Positions 41,942 to 50,517 of a stretch of DNA of 64,000 nucleotides are shown piece by piece (position 1 is the stretch's first letter; the number at the start of each line of letters is the position of its first letter). This DNA comes from Escherichia whittamii. Its GTDB lineage: Bacteria; Pseudomonadota; Gammaproteobacteria; Enterobacterales; Enterobacteriaceae. The stretch spans positions 189,890 to 253,889 of the forward strand of contig NZ_JACSQI010000003.1 in NCBI RefSeq assembly GCF_014836715.1. Direction: 5' to 3'. The position numbers and the translations under genes were made by a program. The notes beneath the pieces were generated by a model. It was not told the DNA's origin. It worked only from the letters and a program-made list of their open reading frames with translations, and made no database searches.

Positions 41942-43093
41942 TTAATACAGTCGGCGATAAAGCTGCAGGATATCCGTCAAGGTCACAGGCCGAGGATTGC
42001 CCCCAGTACAGATGTCAGCCAGAGCAGCAGTCGCTAAAGCCATTGCATCCTCTTCTTTCATCCCAATGTCACGTAAGCGTGATGGTATCCCGATATCCTG
42101 ATTAAGCCTTCGAACTGCGTCCACCGCCTCGCTACGCGCTTCGGATAACGGCATGGTATACGCTTGCGGTATATCAAACGCTGCCGCAATACTGCGATAT
42201 TTTCCCTCGGTAAACGCCGAATTCCATTCCATGATATGCGGGAGCAGAACAGCATTCGCCATGCCGTGAGGCGTGCCGTAAAATGCACTTAATGGATGCG
42301 CCATGCCGTGCACCAGCCCCAAACCAACATTTGAAAATCCCATCCCGGCAATATATTGTCCCAGCGCCATATCTTCACTTGCCTGGGCATCTCCTGCCAC
42401 GGAAGCCCTCAGCGCAGCGGCGATGAGCTCAATCGCTTGTAAATGGAACATATCAGTTAATGTCCACGCCCCGAGAGTGATGTAACCCTCAATCGCATGC
42501 GTGAGGGCATCAATCCCGGTCGCCGCTTTTAATGATGGAGGCATAGAAGACATCATGCCTGCATCAATAATTGAAACCACCGGCACGGAATGTGGATCGT
42601 AACAAACAAATTTACGCCTATTTTCTACATCCGTGATGACATAGTTAATGGTCACTTCTGCCGCTGTGCCTGCCGTAGTTGGTACTGCAATGGTCGGTAT
42701 GGCTGGGTTATCTGTAGCTGCAGCGCCTTCCAGTGAACGCACATCGGTGAAGCCAGGATTAGCAATAATGATTCCGATTGCTTTAGCCGTATCTATTGAA
42801 GATCCGCCCCCTACCGCAATCAAATAATCCGCATCGCTGCACTCAAAAGCGCTGACGCCAGCCTGTACATTATCAATTGTTGGGTTAGCTTCAACACCAT
42901 CAAATACGGTGTAAGCCAGATTATTTTTTTCTAATAAGCGGGTTATTTTTTCGCTTACGCCGCATCTAACAATCTGTGAATCAGTGACAACAAATGCTTT
43001 AGATAATTTTCGTGTTTGCACTTCATCTATAATATGTTTTACCGCCCCATTACCAAAATAGGCAATAGGATTAAATACGTTTCTATTTATCAC
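41942..43093 (-). CDS. Iron-containing alcohol dehydrogenase, lactaldehyde-reductase (FucO)-like
   Basis: This 383-residue group III dehydrogenase resembles FucO along its whole length: GGGSSIDTAKAIGII near 95-109, TAGTAAEVTINYVITDVENR near 142, iron/zinc-site HGMAHPLSAFYGTPHGMANA near 264-283, and C-terminal ICTGGNPRPVTLTDILQLY. It probably reduces lactaldehyde or glycolaldehyde with NADH. The GTG start at 43093 is preferred: AAGGA lies 8 bases upstream, and the N-terminus then aligns with FucO end to end. The longer ATG frame to 43129 would precede that RBS. It is last in the accessory PTS cluster. Confidence 0.85.
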   Translation of the reverse strand: MINRNVFNPIAYFGNGAVKHIIDEVQTRKLSKAFVVTDSQIVRCGVSEKITRLLEKNNLAYTVFDGVEANPTIDNVQAGVSAFECSDADYLIAVGGGSSIDTAKAIGIIIANPGFTDVRSLEGAAATDNPAIPTIAVPTTAGTAAEVTINYVITDVENRRKFVCYDPHSVPVVSIIDAGMMSSMPPSLKAATGIDALTHAIEGYITLGAWTLTDMFHLQAIELIAAALRASVAGDAQASEDMALGQYIAGMGFSNVGLGLVHGMAHPLSAFYGTPHGMANAVLLPHIMEWNSAFTEGKYRSIAAAFDIPQAYTMPLSEARSEAVDAVRRLNQDIGIPSRLRDIGMKEEDAMALATAALADICTGGNPRPVTLTDILQLYRRLY

Positions 43094-43149
43094 AATAGCT
43101 TCCTTATTAAACGGATATTGTGTTATCAATGCATTAATAAGCTTTTTTC

Positions 43150-43416
43150 TTAATCATGCCCAAACCCTATTGCAAATAACCTTTTCAATTCCGCAATTGC
43201 TTGCTTTTCATCAACACCATCACAAATCAATTCGATTTGGGAGTTGGCTTTAATTCCTGCAGTCAATAAGGCCATGGCACTATATGGCTTTATTGCTTTC
43301 CCCTTATAATTTAAAGTTATGACACAGTGAAATTGTTTGACGGCTTTGGCCAGCACACTTGCTGGTCGGGCATGAAGCCCTGTTTTGTTTGTCACCCTCA
43401 CTATTTCCTTAATCAT
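43150..43416 (-). CDS. HPr-like phosphocarrier protein of the accessory PTS cluster
   Basis: This 88-residue protein has the HPr active site GLHARPAS with the phosphorylated His at residue 15, and a Ser at position 46 (KPYSAMALL) where HPr kinase acts in Gram-positive bacteria. It would carry phosphate from enzyme I to the neighbouring EIIA. It is separate from the general ptsH gene and is unusual inside a PTS sugar operon. RBS AAGGAAATAAGGTGG precedes the ATG. It lies between the aldolase and the alcohol dehydrogenase. Confidence 0.88.
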   Translation of the reverse strand: MIKEIVRVTNKTGLHARPASVLAKAVKQFHCVITLNYKGKAIKPYSAMALLTAGIKANSQIELICDGVDEKQAIAELKRLFAIGFGHD

Positions 43417-43449
43417 ATACCACCTTATTTCCTTGTGATTTATAATGGA

Positions 43450-44103
43450 TTATCTAATCACCAGTGGGTACGACCAGCGTGCAAGATCCTCGCCGCTAAA
43501 TACTTTCGGTTCCTGCAACCCATTAACCAGTAGCATGTGATAATAAATTTCAGCCAGTTCTTCCAGATAAGCTGATTTTAAAACAGCATCATAAGATGAC
43601 ACATCAACGGTCATCGCGCCATGACGCCCCAATAAAATGGCATCAGATTGTTTCAGGGGCTCAATAATACTTAATGCCAGTTCTTGAGTTCCAGGTAGTG
43701 CAAATGGTGCAACGGGTACAATCCCCTGTTGTAGATTCAAAATTGCACATTCATAAATAACTGCCGGAATACTTTTTTCCAGTGCTGCGAAAATAGAAGC
43801 AAAGCGCGAATGTGTATGACAAATAGCGTGGATGTCCGGCCGTGTCCGGTAAGCCTGTAGGTGCATCATACATTCACTGGTGGGCCGAAGCCCGGAAAGG
43901 TTTTCGACAATATCACCCTGGGGAGATAGTATAACAATATCCCGAACGGTTAATTCATTTTTATCAACAGTGGTCGGTGTAACACAAATAAGTCCTGTTT
44001 CTGGGTCACGGACACTAGTATTCCCGGCTTTGTGTTTACACATCCCCCATAGTTGGGTTGTTTTTGCCATTTCTACAACTTGCTGCTTTAATATTTCTAA
44101 CAT
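43450..44103 (-). CDS. Class II aldolase, L-fuculose-phosphate aldolase type
   Basis: This 217-residue protein matches the FucA/AraD/RhaD zinc aldolase-epimerase family. Zinc ligands are seen as HTHSRFA (about 93-99, two His) and RHGAMT (about 155), and the catalytic Glu in RPTSECMMH near residue 77. FucA is about 215 residues, so the length fits. It would cleave a ketose 1-phosphate into dihydroxyacetone phosphate and an aldehyde such as lactaldehyde or glycolaldehyde. RBS AAGGAG is well placed. It sits 20 bases after the regulator gene. Confidence 0.85.
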   Translation of the reverse strand: MLEILKQQVVEMAKTTQLWGMCKHKAGNTSVRDPETGLICVTPTTVDKNELTVRDIVILSPQGDIVENLSGLRPTSECMMHLQAYRTRPDIHAICHTHSRFASIFAALEKSIPAVIYECAILNLQQGIVPVAPFALPGTQELALSIIEPLKQSDAILLGRHGAMTVDVSSYDAVLKSAYLEELAEIYYHMLLVNGLQEPKVFSGEDLARWSYPLVIR

Positions 44104-44123
44104 AATAATGCTCCTTCTGTTGA

Positions 44124-46181
44124 TTACGAATAGAACTGTAACGCACGTACAATCTCTTCTTTATCTACCGCGTCACGGATGAATTTTGCACCATTGCACT
44201 CTTCAAGGTAATTATTTAACTGTGATAAAGCTTTCAAATGACCTTGCGTATTATGGGTTGCGCAGGTAATGATAATGTCTGCATATATATAATCATTTAT
44301 CAGCACCGGATGCGGCAACCGACACAATGAAAAACCAATTTTATTTACGCCTTCATCAACTCCGGCATGAGCAATTACCACACCTTCCCCTAACATAATA
44401 TAGGGTCGCTCGTTCATTATTTTATTTATAATCGCAGATATATAACATGGCTCGATTACTTTATTTTTCAGTAATGGCGACGCGGCCAGATGGATCACTT
44501 CTTGCCATGTCTCCGGGATATCCATCTCAAGAGTGATAAAATCTTTCTGCAACAAACTGGCCAAAGAGGGTAAAGGATGGGATGTCACTAAATTACTAAC
44601 GGGTCTTGAATGGCTATAGAGGTAATCTTCCAGAGCAGTCCGAAGATCCTTTCGTTGTTGGATAGTGCCATACCGTTCAACAATTGCCAGGACATTCTCA
44701 ACCTGCACAGAGTCATTATCCTGATACCCCAATAACGAAAGAGTCTGACAGCGCAGCGTATTTTTTTGTCCATTATCAAAAGGTAAATTAATCAGTAGTA
44801 AAGGACGATGAGTAGAAAAAAGACTGGTGCTAAAAATAACGTCATGCTCTTTGGTATATTTTTCATACTCACGAAATGACAAGGTATCCTGAAAGTAGAT
44901 TTCTGGCAGCAGTGATTGTAACGTTAAGAAAATCCATGTAGAAAAAGTGGCATTACCTGAACTCACCACAACTCCAGACTTTTTCACTTTAACCTTGTAC
45001 AGCAATCCCTCACGTGTTAACCATCCCCCCAATATGACCGTCAATGAGGCAACTTCCTCTTCCGGTAGCGCTTGCTGCAGCAAACTCTCCAGCGGGCTAA
45101 TGGAACGAATGACAAGCTGATGAAGATAGTTAAACTCCTGAGCAATTAATTCATAAACCCCAGAATCATAAGTGAAGTTATAAATAATGCGATAATAAGC
45201 TGGCTTCCAGTGTTGATAAATTTTGTTAATCAACTCATCTTTGTCACGAAAGGCAATGCAGCATAATTTTTCAAAGTTATTGATAACAGCCACTATCCCT
45301 TCTAACAACAATGGTTCCAGATTAAAATAACGATCTGAAATTGTCTGGATATTTGCACTACGGATTATTGCTGTCAAAAATAATTGTTCAGAAACTTGAT
45401 TAATACCCGCCTTATTTAAAATATCACCAATAATTAAAAATTCACGTGTCCGACAGACTTCATGAATATGCTCTGGCAAAACATGGAGAATTTTTCCAGC
45501 ACTAATTCTTAGAGCGACCAGACTCATGTATAAAGTAAGTTGCTGGACTTTTTCATCAGTCAGAAATATTTTGAATTCTCGCTCAATTAAGGTCAGCGCA
45601 TCAGCAAAAACTTTCCGGTGCTGTTCAATATTTTTAGTTATCTCCACAGTGAAGTCCTCAAAAAATGGACTAGACAGGCAATAAGTCACGACTTCCAGTA
45701 ATAGATATCTTTTTTGGATTTCACTGCCTTCAATAAAATAACCTTGTCTCCTTTCGTAAACGACCTGAACATCATAGCGATCAGTTATTGAATTAACTTT
45801 CTTAATATCATTAAGAATAGTATTCTGGCTTACATGCAATGTTTGAGTGAAGTGAAAAAGTTTGATTTTCTCACTACGGCACAATAGTAAAAATAATATA
45901 ATATAATGTCTTTCTTTTTCACTATAAACATAACGCTCGTTAAGCTGATATTCAACATCGCTGTAAAAAAGTGATAATACATTCGTATCAACACTGAAGC
46001 CACCGTGGCGCTGGCGAGAAACAGGCAAAAGTTCTTTCGTCGCCAGATAATCATTTAGTTTATGTAATGTATAACTGAGTTGTTTTCTGGTTAATTCAAA
46101 TTTCTTACACAACTCTCCACTGGTAATAAGAGGTTCACGTACTATGGCATTCAGCACAGCATAAATACGGTTATCAATCAT
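44124..46181 (-). CDS. PRD-domain transcription regulator (MtlR/BglG type) with EIIA-like domain
   Basis: This protein of about 685 residues has an N-terminal helix-turn-helix (ELCKKFELTRKQLSYTLHKL, about 20-40) and a second helix-turn-helix-like part (QTLHVSQNTILNDIKKVNSI, about 115-135). Two PTS-regulation domains (about 180-400), an EIIB-like segment and a C-terminal EIIA-like domain with a candidate His in VVIAHAGVDEG (about 610) follow. It is likely an activator switched by PTS phosphorylation. Start: ATG 46181, after AAGAGG; upstream frame to 46277 overlaps EIIC. It lies in the middle of the operon, so it is probably autoregulated. Confidence 0.82.
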   Translation of the reverse strand: MIDNRIYAVLNAIVREPLITSGELCKKFELTRKQLSYTLHKLNDYLATKELLPVSRQRHGGFSVDTNVLSLFYSDVEYQLNERYVYSEKERHYIILFLLLCRSEKIKLFHFTQTLHVSQNTILNDIKKVNSITDRYDVQVVYERRQGYFIEGSEIQKRYLLLEVVTYCLSSPFFEDFTVEITKNIEQHRKVFADALTLIEREFKIFLTDEKVQQLTLYMSLVALRISAGKILHVLPEHIHEVCRTREFLIIGDILNKAGINQVSEQLFLTAIIRSANIQTISDRYFNLEPLLLEGIVAVINNFEKLCCIAFRDKDELINKIYQHWKPAYYRIIYNFTYDSGVYELIAQEFNYLHQLVIRSISPLESLLQQALPEEEVASLTVILGGWLTREGLLYKVKVKKSGVVVSSGNATFSTWIFLTLQSLLPEIYFQDTLSFREYEKYTKEHDVIFSTSLFSTHRPLLLINLPFDNGQKNTLRCQTLSLLGYQDNDSVQVENVLAIVERYGTIQQRKDLRTALEDYLYSHSRPVSNLVTSHPLPSLASLLQKDFITLEMDIPETWQEVIHLAASPLLKNKVIEPCYISAIINKIMNERPYIMLGEGVVIAHAGVDEGVNKIGFSLCRLPHPVLINDYIYADIIITCATHNTQGHLKALSQLNNYLEECNGAKFIRDAVDKEEIVRALQFYS

Positions 46182-46222
46182 AGTAGTAACCTCTTTATTA
46201 TAAGCATTGCGAGTCAGGATTT

Positions 46223-47590
46223 TCACTCTACACGTTTTGAGTCCTGTGATAGCTCTCGACAATAAAAGTAAAAACAAATACTCCAGATTATTGCCATCAC
46301 TAATGGAACAAAATTTCCTTGCATAAATTGAAATAGATGAGAAAACGAATAGGTAAATACAGGCGCATCAATACTGCTATTGGAAATAAGTTCACCGGGG
46401 GGAATACTTATTGCTTTGGTCGCATTCCCTAACTCAGTAATTATTGGTGCAAACTCAGTACCTACAAATAAAAAGAACGGAATACCAATAAAACTAAGAA
46501 TGACCATGCGCAAAGTGTTACCCTGCGTTAACAGATAAGCCGGAACCACTAACACTATATTGATAATGCCAGCAAAAGGCAGGATTTTATTACCCGGTAA
46601 AACTATAGCCCAAAACAAGGTGAGAGGAATCGCAACAATGATAACGAACCAAATTTCACTAGCACCGCCAAGAAATGGCCAGTCAATACCGACAAAAAGC
46701 TTACGCCCTGAAAATCGCTTATTCATGTAATCGCTAATAGCTTCAGAGAGTGGCGATAATGCCTGCATAAAAAACTTAGAAATGACAGGAAATAGATGTA
46801 ACGCCGTAGCCGCCTGTATTCCCAACATCAGTGTTTTTGCTACATCGTAACCCGCGACTATGCCAAACAGTATCCCAAGGATAAATCCAATAACATGGTT
46901 TTCAGCAAAGATCCCAACTTTCTTACGTAGAGCTGCAGCATCCATCGGTTTATTCAGTAAAGAAATTTTACGTAGCAGTACATCAAAAGGATAGTAAATG
47001 GCACCGAGAAACATCATCCTGTGCGTACAGGTAATTCCCGGGATCCCTGTCATTTTTTCAATGCGATACTGGTGCAGGTCACCAGACTTCAGTTCGAGGA
47101 TTATTTGCAAAGAGGAAATAATAAATGCCATCACCAATGCCCATGTTGAGCCAAATAATGGTGTTACCGAACCCACAACAATAAATGCGGTAAATATTTT
47201 TCCCCAGACATTCCATAAATCGGCATTGAAAGTATCGGTTTTTTTCAGTACCAACATCAAAATATTAATACCAATCTGCAATGGAAACATTAAAAAAGCA
47301 TAAGGCCAGGCCCAGGAGATATTTGCCATAGTGGTCCAGCCACCATCAATGATGCTAAGTTCAATTCCTGTTCGCTTCATCATTGCTTCAGCAGCAACGC
47401 CAATTGCCCCAACCATAAAGCCAATGAGCATACTCATGCCCACAAAAGCCACACCAAGTGTTATTGCTGCTGAACTGGCTTCTTTAAAACGCATTTTCAC
47501 ACATAGCCCAGCCAACAACATGATAAATGGTACAAAAACCGGCGCGCCCAGGTTCAGGATGTAATTAATAATTTGCGCAAGAAAATCCAT
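46223..47590 (-). CDS. PTS EIIC component, galactitol family
   Basis: This 455-residue membrane protein has about 11-12 hydrophobic segments and resembles GatC/SgcC: GIELSIIDGGWTTMANISWAWP near 72, HRMMFLGAIYYPFDVLLRK near 194 and GIDWPFLGGASEIW near 302. It forms the sugar channel that delivers substrate for phosphorylation by EIIB. RBS AAGGA precedes the ATG. DNA here is strikingly AT-rich compared with flanking core genes, suggesting transfer. Confidence 0.88.
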   Translation of the reverse strand: MDFLAQIINYILNLGAPVFVPFIMLLAGLCVKMRFKEASSAAITLGVAFVGMSMLIGFMVGAIGVAAEAMMKRTGIELSIIDGGWTTMANISWAWPYAFLMFPLQIGINILMLVLKKTDTFNADLWNVWGKIFTAFIVVGSVTPLFGSTWALVMAFIISSLQIILELKSGDLHQYRIEKMTGIPGITCTHRMMFLGAIYYPFDVLLRKISLLNKPMDAAALRKKVGIFAENHVIGFILGILFGIVAGYDVAKTLMLGIQAATALHLFPVISKFFMQALSPLSEAISDYMNKRFSGRKLFVGIDWPFLGGASEIWFVIIVAIPLTLFWAIVLPGNKILPFAGIINIVLVVPAYLLTQGNTLRMVILSFIGIPFFLFVGTEFAPIITELGNATKAISIPPGELISNSSIDAPVFTYSFSHLFQFMQGNFVPLVMAIIWSICFYFYCRELSQDSKRVE

Positions 47591-47621
47591 AATATTGATT
47601 CCTTGTAGATGGGATTATTAT

Positions 47622-47900
47622 CTATTGGCAAAGATTAATAATTTTTTGTAATTCTTGTTCCATACCTATCCCTGTTAGAAATGCAATGCCATTTATAACA
47701 GGTACAGGGTACTCTTTATCTATTTTTGTAATCGCCACATAAGCCACCGAATCACGCAGATGGCTATCCAGTGATTTTAGATCGACTACCTCAATTCTAA
47801 TATCTTCAAAGCCTTTTTCTTTTAACAGGCGTCCCACTTTACTTGCTACTGTTTGAGACGTTGCAACGCCACTGCCACAGGCCACGACAATCTTTTTCAT
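47622..47900 (-). CDS. PTS EIIB component, galactitol family
   Basis: This 92-residue protein carries the phosphocysteine loop VACGSGVATSQT with the active Cys at residue 8, as in GatB. It transfers phosphate from EIIA to the sugar bound by EIIC. It lies between the EIIA and EIIC genes with short gaps (20 and 31 bases). Confidence 0.9.
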   Translation of the reverse strand: MKKIVVACGSGVATSQTVASKVGRLLKEKGFEDIRIEVVDLKSLDSHLRDSVAYVAITKIDKEYPVPVINGIAFLTGIGMEQELQKIINLCQ

Positions 47901-47920
47901 GATAATTCCTTATAGTTTAA

Positions 47921-48403
47921 TTAAATATACTTATTAAGGTAATTAGTAGCATCATGGCTACTTTGGGTTTCGCTTAACCAATAAGCATGATTTTCAGTTG
48001 AAAATAAGGTGATCAGATTTTGCAGAAAATCAATATGACTGGAAGTATCTACCAGACCTAACAATATAATAAACTTTACTTTTATCTTATTTTCGTCTGC
48101 GCCCATTTCATTCCAGCACATCTCATCGGCAAGTTGATAAAAAGCGATAAATGGTTCTTTTACAAATTCAGTATCAGTATGAGGTATAGCAATTGAAAAT
48201 GGATTCAGCACCAACCCGGTAGGATATTCTCTCTCACGCAAAGCAATGCGATGAGGAAAGTTGCTCGTTACTAAATTCGCAGTCAGAATTTTTTCGCTTA
48301 CTTTAAGAAAGAAATCATCAGTATCAGTGAAGTATTGATTCAAAAAAACCAACTCCTCTGTAAACCTTATGATATTTGTCGAACTCTGATTAATTACATT
48401 CAT
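47921..48403 (-). CDS. PTS EIIA component, fructose/galactitol type
   Basis: This 160-residue protein has the EIIA(fru/mtl/gat) fold. The phosphorylated His is residue 75 in FSIAIPHTDTEFV. It takes phosphate from HPr. It is the first gene of the minus-strand cluster, so the operon promoter must lie upstream of 48403. Base composition is very AT-rich. Confidence 0.88.
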   Translation of the reverse strand: MNVINQSSTNIIRFTEELVFLNQYFTDTDDFFLKVSEKILTANLVTSNFPHRIALREREYPTGLVLNPFSIAIPHTDTEFVKEPFIAFYQLADEMCWNEMGADENKIKVKFIILLGLVDTSSHIDFLQNLITLFSTENHAYWLSETQSSHDATNYLNKYI

Positions 48404-48701
48404 AATAATACCCCGCCAGATCTTAATAACTGGATAATAAAATTACCCACAAAAACCACAAGATTATTTGATCACAAATTTTCGGCACCGCGTTGTGCAT
48501 CATTGTGATAAAAGGCGCGATTAAAATCACATATTTACGAATATGAAATTTCAGCTACATTCATAATGTGAATAATATGCTGGCGAACGAAATATGACTT
48601 ATATAATTTTGAATGTGGTTTCTGTACAAAAAGATCAGTTCAGGGCGACGCGCCTGCATCGCCCTGATTGACATCGTTGATTCTTTAACCTAATTTAGTG
48701 A
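48404..48701 (-). promoter_or_regulatory. Upstream control region of the accessory PTS cluster
   Basis: This non-coding AT-rich stretch precedes the EIIA gene. CGCGA-TTAAAA-TCACA (48516-48531) has one perfect and one weak CRP half-site, about 115 bases before the start. ATTCA-TAATG-TGAAT (48559-48573) is a perfect inverted repeat that could bind the PRD regulator. Neither assignment can be tested from sequence alone. No other gene is seen. Confidence 0.35.
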
Positions 48702-48832
48702 GTAAGGGTAAGGGAGGATTACTCCTCCCCTGAGACTGACTGTTAATAAGCTGGCAAACTTATCAGTAACAGTACAATCAGTATGATGACAAGTCCTTCT
48801 CCTTTAAGCCCTCGCTTCGGTGAGGGCTTTAC
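48702..48832 (+). ncRNA. sibC: SibC antitoxin small RNA
   Basis: The stretch beginning GTAAGGGTAAGGGAGGATTAC and ending in the terminator hairpin AAGCCCTC-GCTTCGGT-GAGGGCTT (48806-48829) matches the Sib RNA family (about 140 bases), located upstream of serA as in K-12. It would base-pair with the opposite-strand ibsC mRNA. It appears about a dozen bases shorter than the K-12 form, because of a deletion that also removes the toxin start. Confidence 0.82.
48743..48793 (-). pseudogene. ibsC: ibsC toxin remnant lacking start codons
   Basis: Opposite sibC, the frame encodes LVIILIVLLLISLPAY followed by TAA (48745-48743), matching residues 4-19 of the Ibs hydrophobic toxin family. All Ibs proteins begin with two methionines, but here the codons before the Leu read GGA GAA GGA and no ATG, GTG or TTG is in frame. 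The ribosome-binding AAAGGAGAAGG runs straight into codon 4. A short deletion has removed the start, so no toxin should be made. Confidence 0.7.
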
Positions 48833-48978
48833 CGTTACAGCCCTGTGCTGCCCCGCCATCGTAAATCCTCTTTGAATAAACACAACGCATTGATCTGGCT
48901 TTAATTTATTTCTTCGAGCAGGCTCGCAAAGGCGATTACACGGCGGTGCAAATGCAGTAATTAGCGCAGTAAAAGGGA

Positions 48979-49011
48979 TAAAAAAACGGGCAAGTCAGTG
49001 ACCTGCCCGTT
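48979..49011 (-). terminator. serA terminator
   Basis: AACGGGCA and TGCCCGTT arms (48985-49011), with an extended GTCA/TGAC inner stem, form a hairpin that on the minus strand runs into TTTTTT. It lies 20 bases beyond the serA stop. Confidence 0.88.
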
Positions 49012-49030
49012 GATTGTCAGAGAAGGGGAA

Positions 49031-50263
49031 TTAGTACAGTAGACGGGCGCGAATGGTACCCGGAATAGCTTTCATTGCCTGCAATGCTTTTTCAGCAACG
49101 TCTTCGTCAGCTTCAATATCGATGACCACGTAACCCATCTGAGCGGAGGTTTGCAGATATTGCGCGGCGATGTTGACGCCCTGCTCGGCAAATATTTTGT
49201 TCAGCGCAGTCAGCACACCCGGACGATTTTCGTGAATGTGCATCAGACGGCGACCACCATGTAGCGGCAGCGAGACTTCCGGGAAGTTCACCGCAGAGAG
49301 CGTAGAACCATTGTCAGAGTACTTGATCAATTTACCCGCAACTTCCAGGCCGATATTCTCCTGAGCTTCCTGAGTCGAACCGCCAATATGTGGCGTCAGC
49401 AGAACATTGTCGAATTCGCACAGCGGAGAGGTAAACGGATCGCTGTTGGTCGCCGGTTCTGTCGGGAACACGTCAATTGCTGCCCCTGCCAGATGTTTGC
49501 TCGCCAGGGCGTCACACAGCGCCGGAATATCGACCACCGTTCCGCGCGAAGCGTTAATCAGCAGCGAGCCGGGCTTCATCAGCGAGATCTCTTTCGCGCC
49601 CATCATGTTTTTGGTAGACGCATTCTCTGGCACATGCAGACTTACTACATCGCTCATATTCAGCAGGTCGGAAAGATGTTGCACCTGAGTGGCGTTGCCC
49701 AGTGGCAGTTTGTTTTCAATATCATAGAAGTAAACATACATCCCCAGCGATTCCGCCAGAATGCCCAACTGCGTACCAATATGACCATAACCAATAATGC
49801 CCAGCTTTTTACCGCGCGCTTCAAAAGAACCTGCGGCCAGTTTGTTCCACACGCCACGGTGCGCTTTGGCGTTGGCTTCCGGTACTCCGCGCAATAGCAG
49901 CAGAAGTTCGCCAATCACCAACTCAGCAACGGAACGCGTATTTGAGAACGGGGCATTAAATACCGGGATTCCGCGTTTTGCCGCAGCATTTAAATCGACC
50001 TGGTTTGTCCCGATGCAGAAACAGCCAATAGCGACCAGTTTTTCTGCGGCGTTGATCACGTCTTCGGTCAGATGGGTACGGGATCGCAGGCCGATGAAGT
50101 GGGCATCGCGGATGGATTCTTTTAATTGTTCATCATCCAACGCGCCTTTGTGAAATTCGATGTTGGTGTAACCTGCTGCACGAAGGCTTTCGAGTGCCTT
50201 TTGATGCACGCCTTCTACCAACAGAAACTTAATCTTGTCTTTCTCCAGCGATACCTTTGCCAT
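49031..50263 (-). CDS. serA: SerA, D-3-phosphoglycerate dehydrogenase
   Basis: This 410-residue enzyme catalyses the first step of serine synthesis. The NAD site reads GIIGYGHIGTQLGILAESLG (about 155-174), with catalytic Arg in INASRGTVVD, Glu and His in LLTPHIGGST (about 289-298). The C-terminal ACT domain (about 335-410) binds serine for feedback control. The sequence is nearly identical to K-12. A CRP-type site lies upstream at 50454-50469; in K-12, Lrp and CRP control its two promoters. Confidence 0.97.
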   Translation of the reverse strand: MAKVSLEKDKIKFLLVEGVHQKALESLRAAGYTNIEFHKGALDDEQLKESIRDAHFIGLRSRTHLTEDVINAAEKLVAIGCFCIGTNQVDLNAAAKRGIPVFNAPFSNTRSVAELVIGELLLLLRGVPEANAKAHRGVWNKLAAGSFEARGKKLGIIGYGHIGTQLGILAESLGMYVYFYDIENKLPLGNATQVQHLSDLLNMSDVVSLHVPENASTKNMMGAKEISLMKPGSLLINASRGTVVDIPALCDALASKHLAGAAIDVFPTEPATNSDPFTSPLCEFDNVLLTPHIGGSTQEAQENIGLEVAGKLIKYSDNGSTLSAVNFPEVSLPLHGGRRLMHIHENRPGVLTALNKIFAEQGVNIAAQYLQTSAQMGYVVIDIEADEDVAEKALQAMKAIPGTIRARLLY

Positions 50264-50453
50264 TTACCCAATCCTGTCTTTGAAATGTTGTGTGCGGATT
50301 TGCATCCGCCTTTCAACATATCAAAAAATAATATTGCGGCAATATGAACGTTTGCGTCGCGAAGATGACGAAATATCAGATGACAATGATTATTAGAGCA
50401 AAATGCTGGAAATCAGACTTTATTTAGCAAGTTCGGCAACGGTCAGGCAAAAA

Positions 50454-50469
50454 CGTGACACATGTCACC
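50454..50469 (-). promoter_or_regulatory. CRP-type site upstream of serA
   Basis: CGTGA-CACATG-TCACC has both half-sites at 4 of 5 consensus bases with the exact 6-base spacer and a symmetric GTGACA/TGTCAC core. It lies about 190 bases upstream of the serA start, in keeping with the cAMP-CRP control reported for the distal serA promoter of K-12. Confidence 0.6.
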
Positions 50470-50494
50470 AAATTTAACGAAGAGAATTTTTTTA

Positions 50495-50513
50495 ACGGGG
50501 GAGGTTCCCCCGT
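50495..50513. terminator. Stem-loop after rpiA
   Basis: ACGGGGGA (50495-50502) pairs with TCCCCCGT (50506-50513) around GGT. It lies 5 bases past the rpiA stop. On the minus strand the stem is followed by TTAAAAAAATTC, not a T-run, so its termination strength is uncertain. Confidence 0.5.
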
Positions 50514-50517
50514 CAGA

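Noticed and set aside
43094-43129. ATG start at 43129 for the FucO-like dehydrogenase
   Set aside because: The ribosome binding site AAGGA lies downstream of this ATG, and the extra residues have no counterpart in FucO; GTG 43093 fits both.
48503-48531. TGTGA...TCACA pair upstream of the EIIA gene as a CRP site
   Set aside because: The half-sites are 18 bases apart rather than 6; only the overlapping weaker pair at 48516-48531 has correct spacing.
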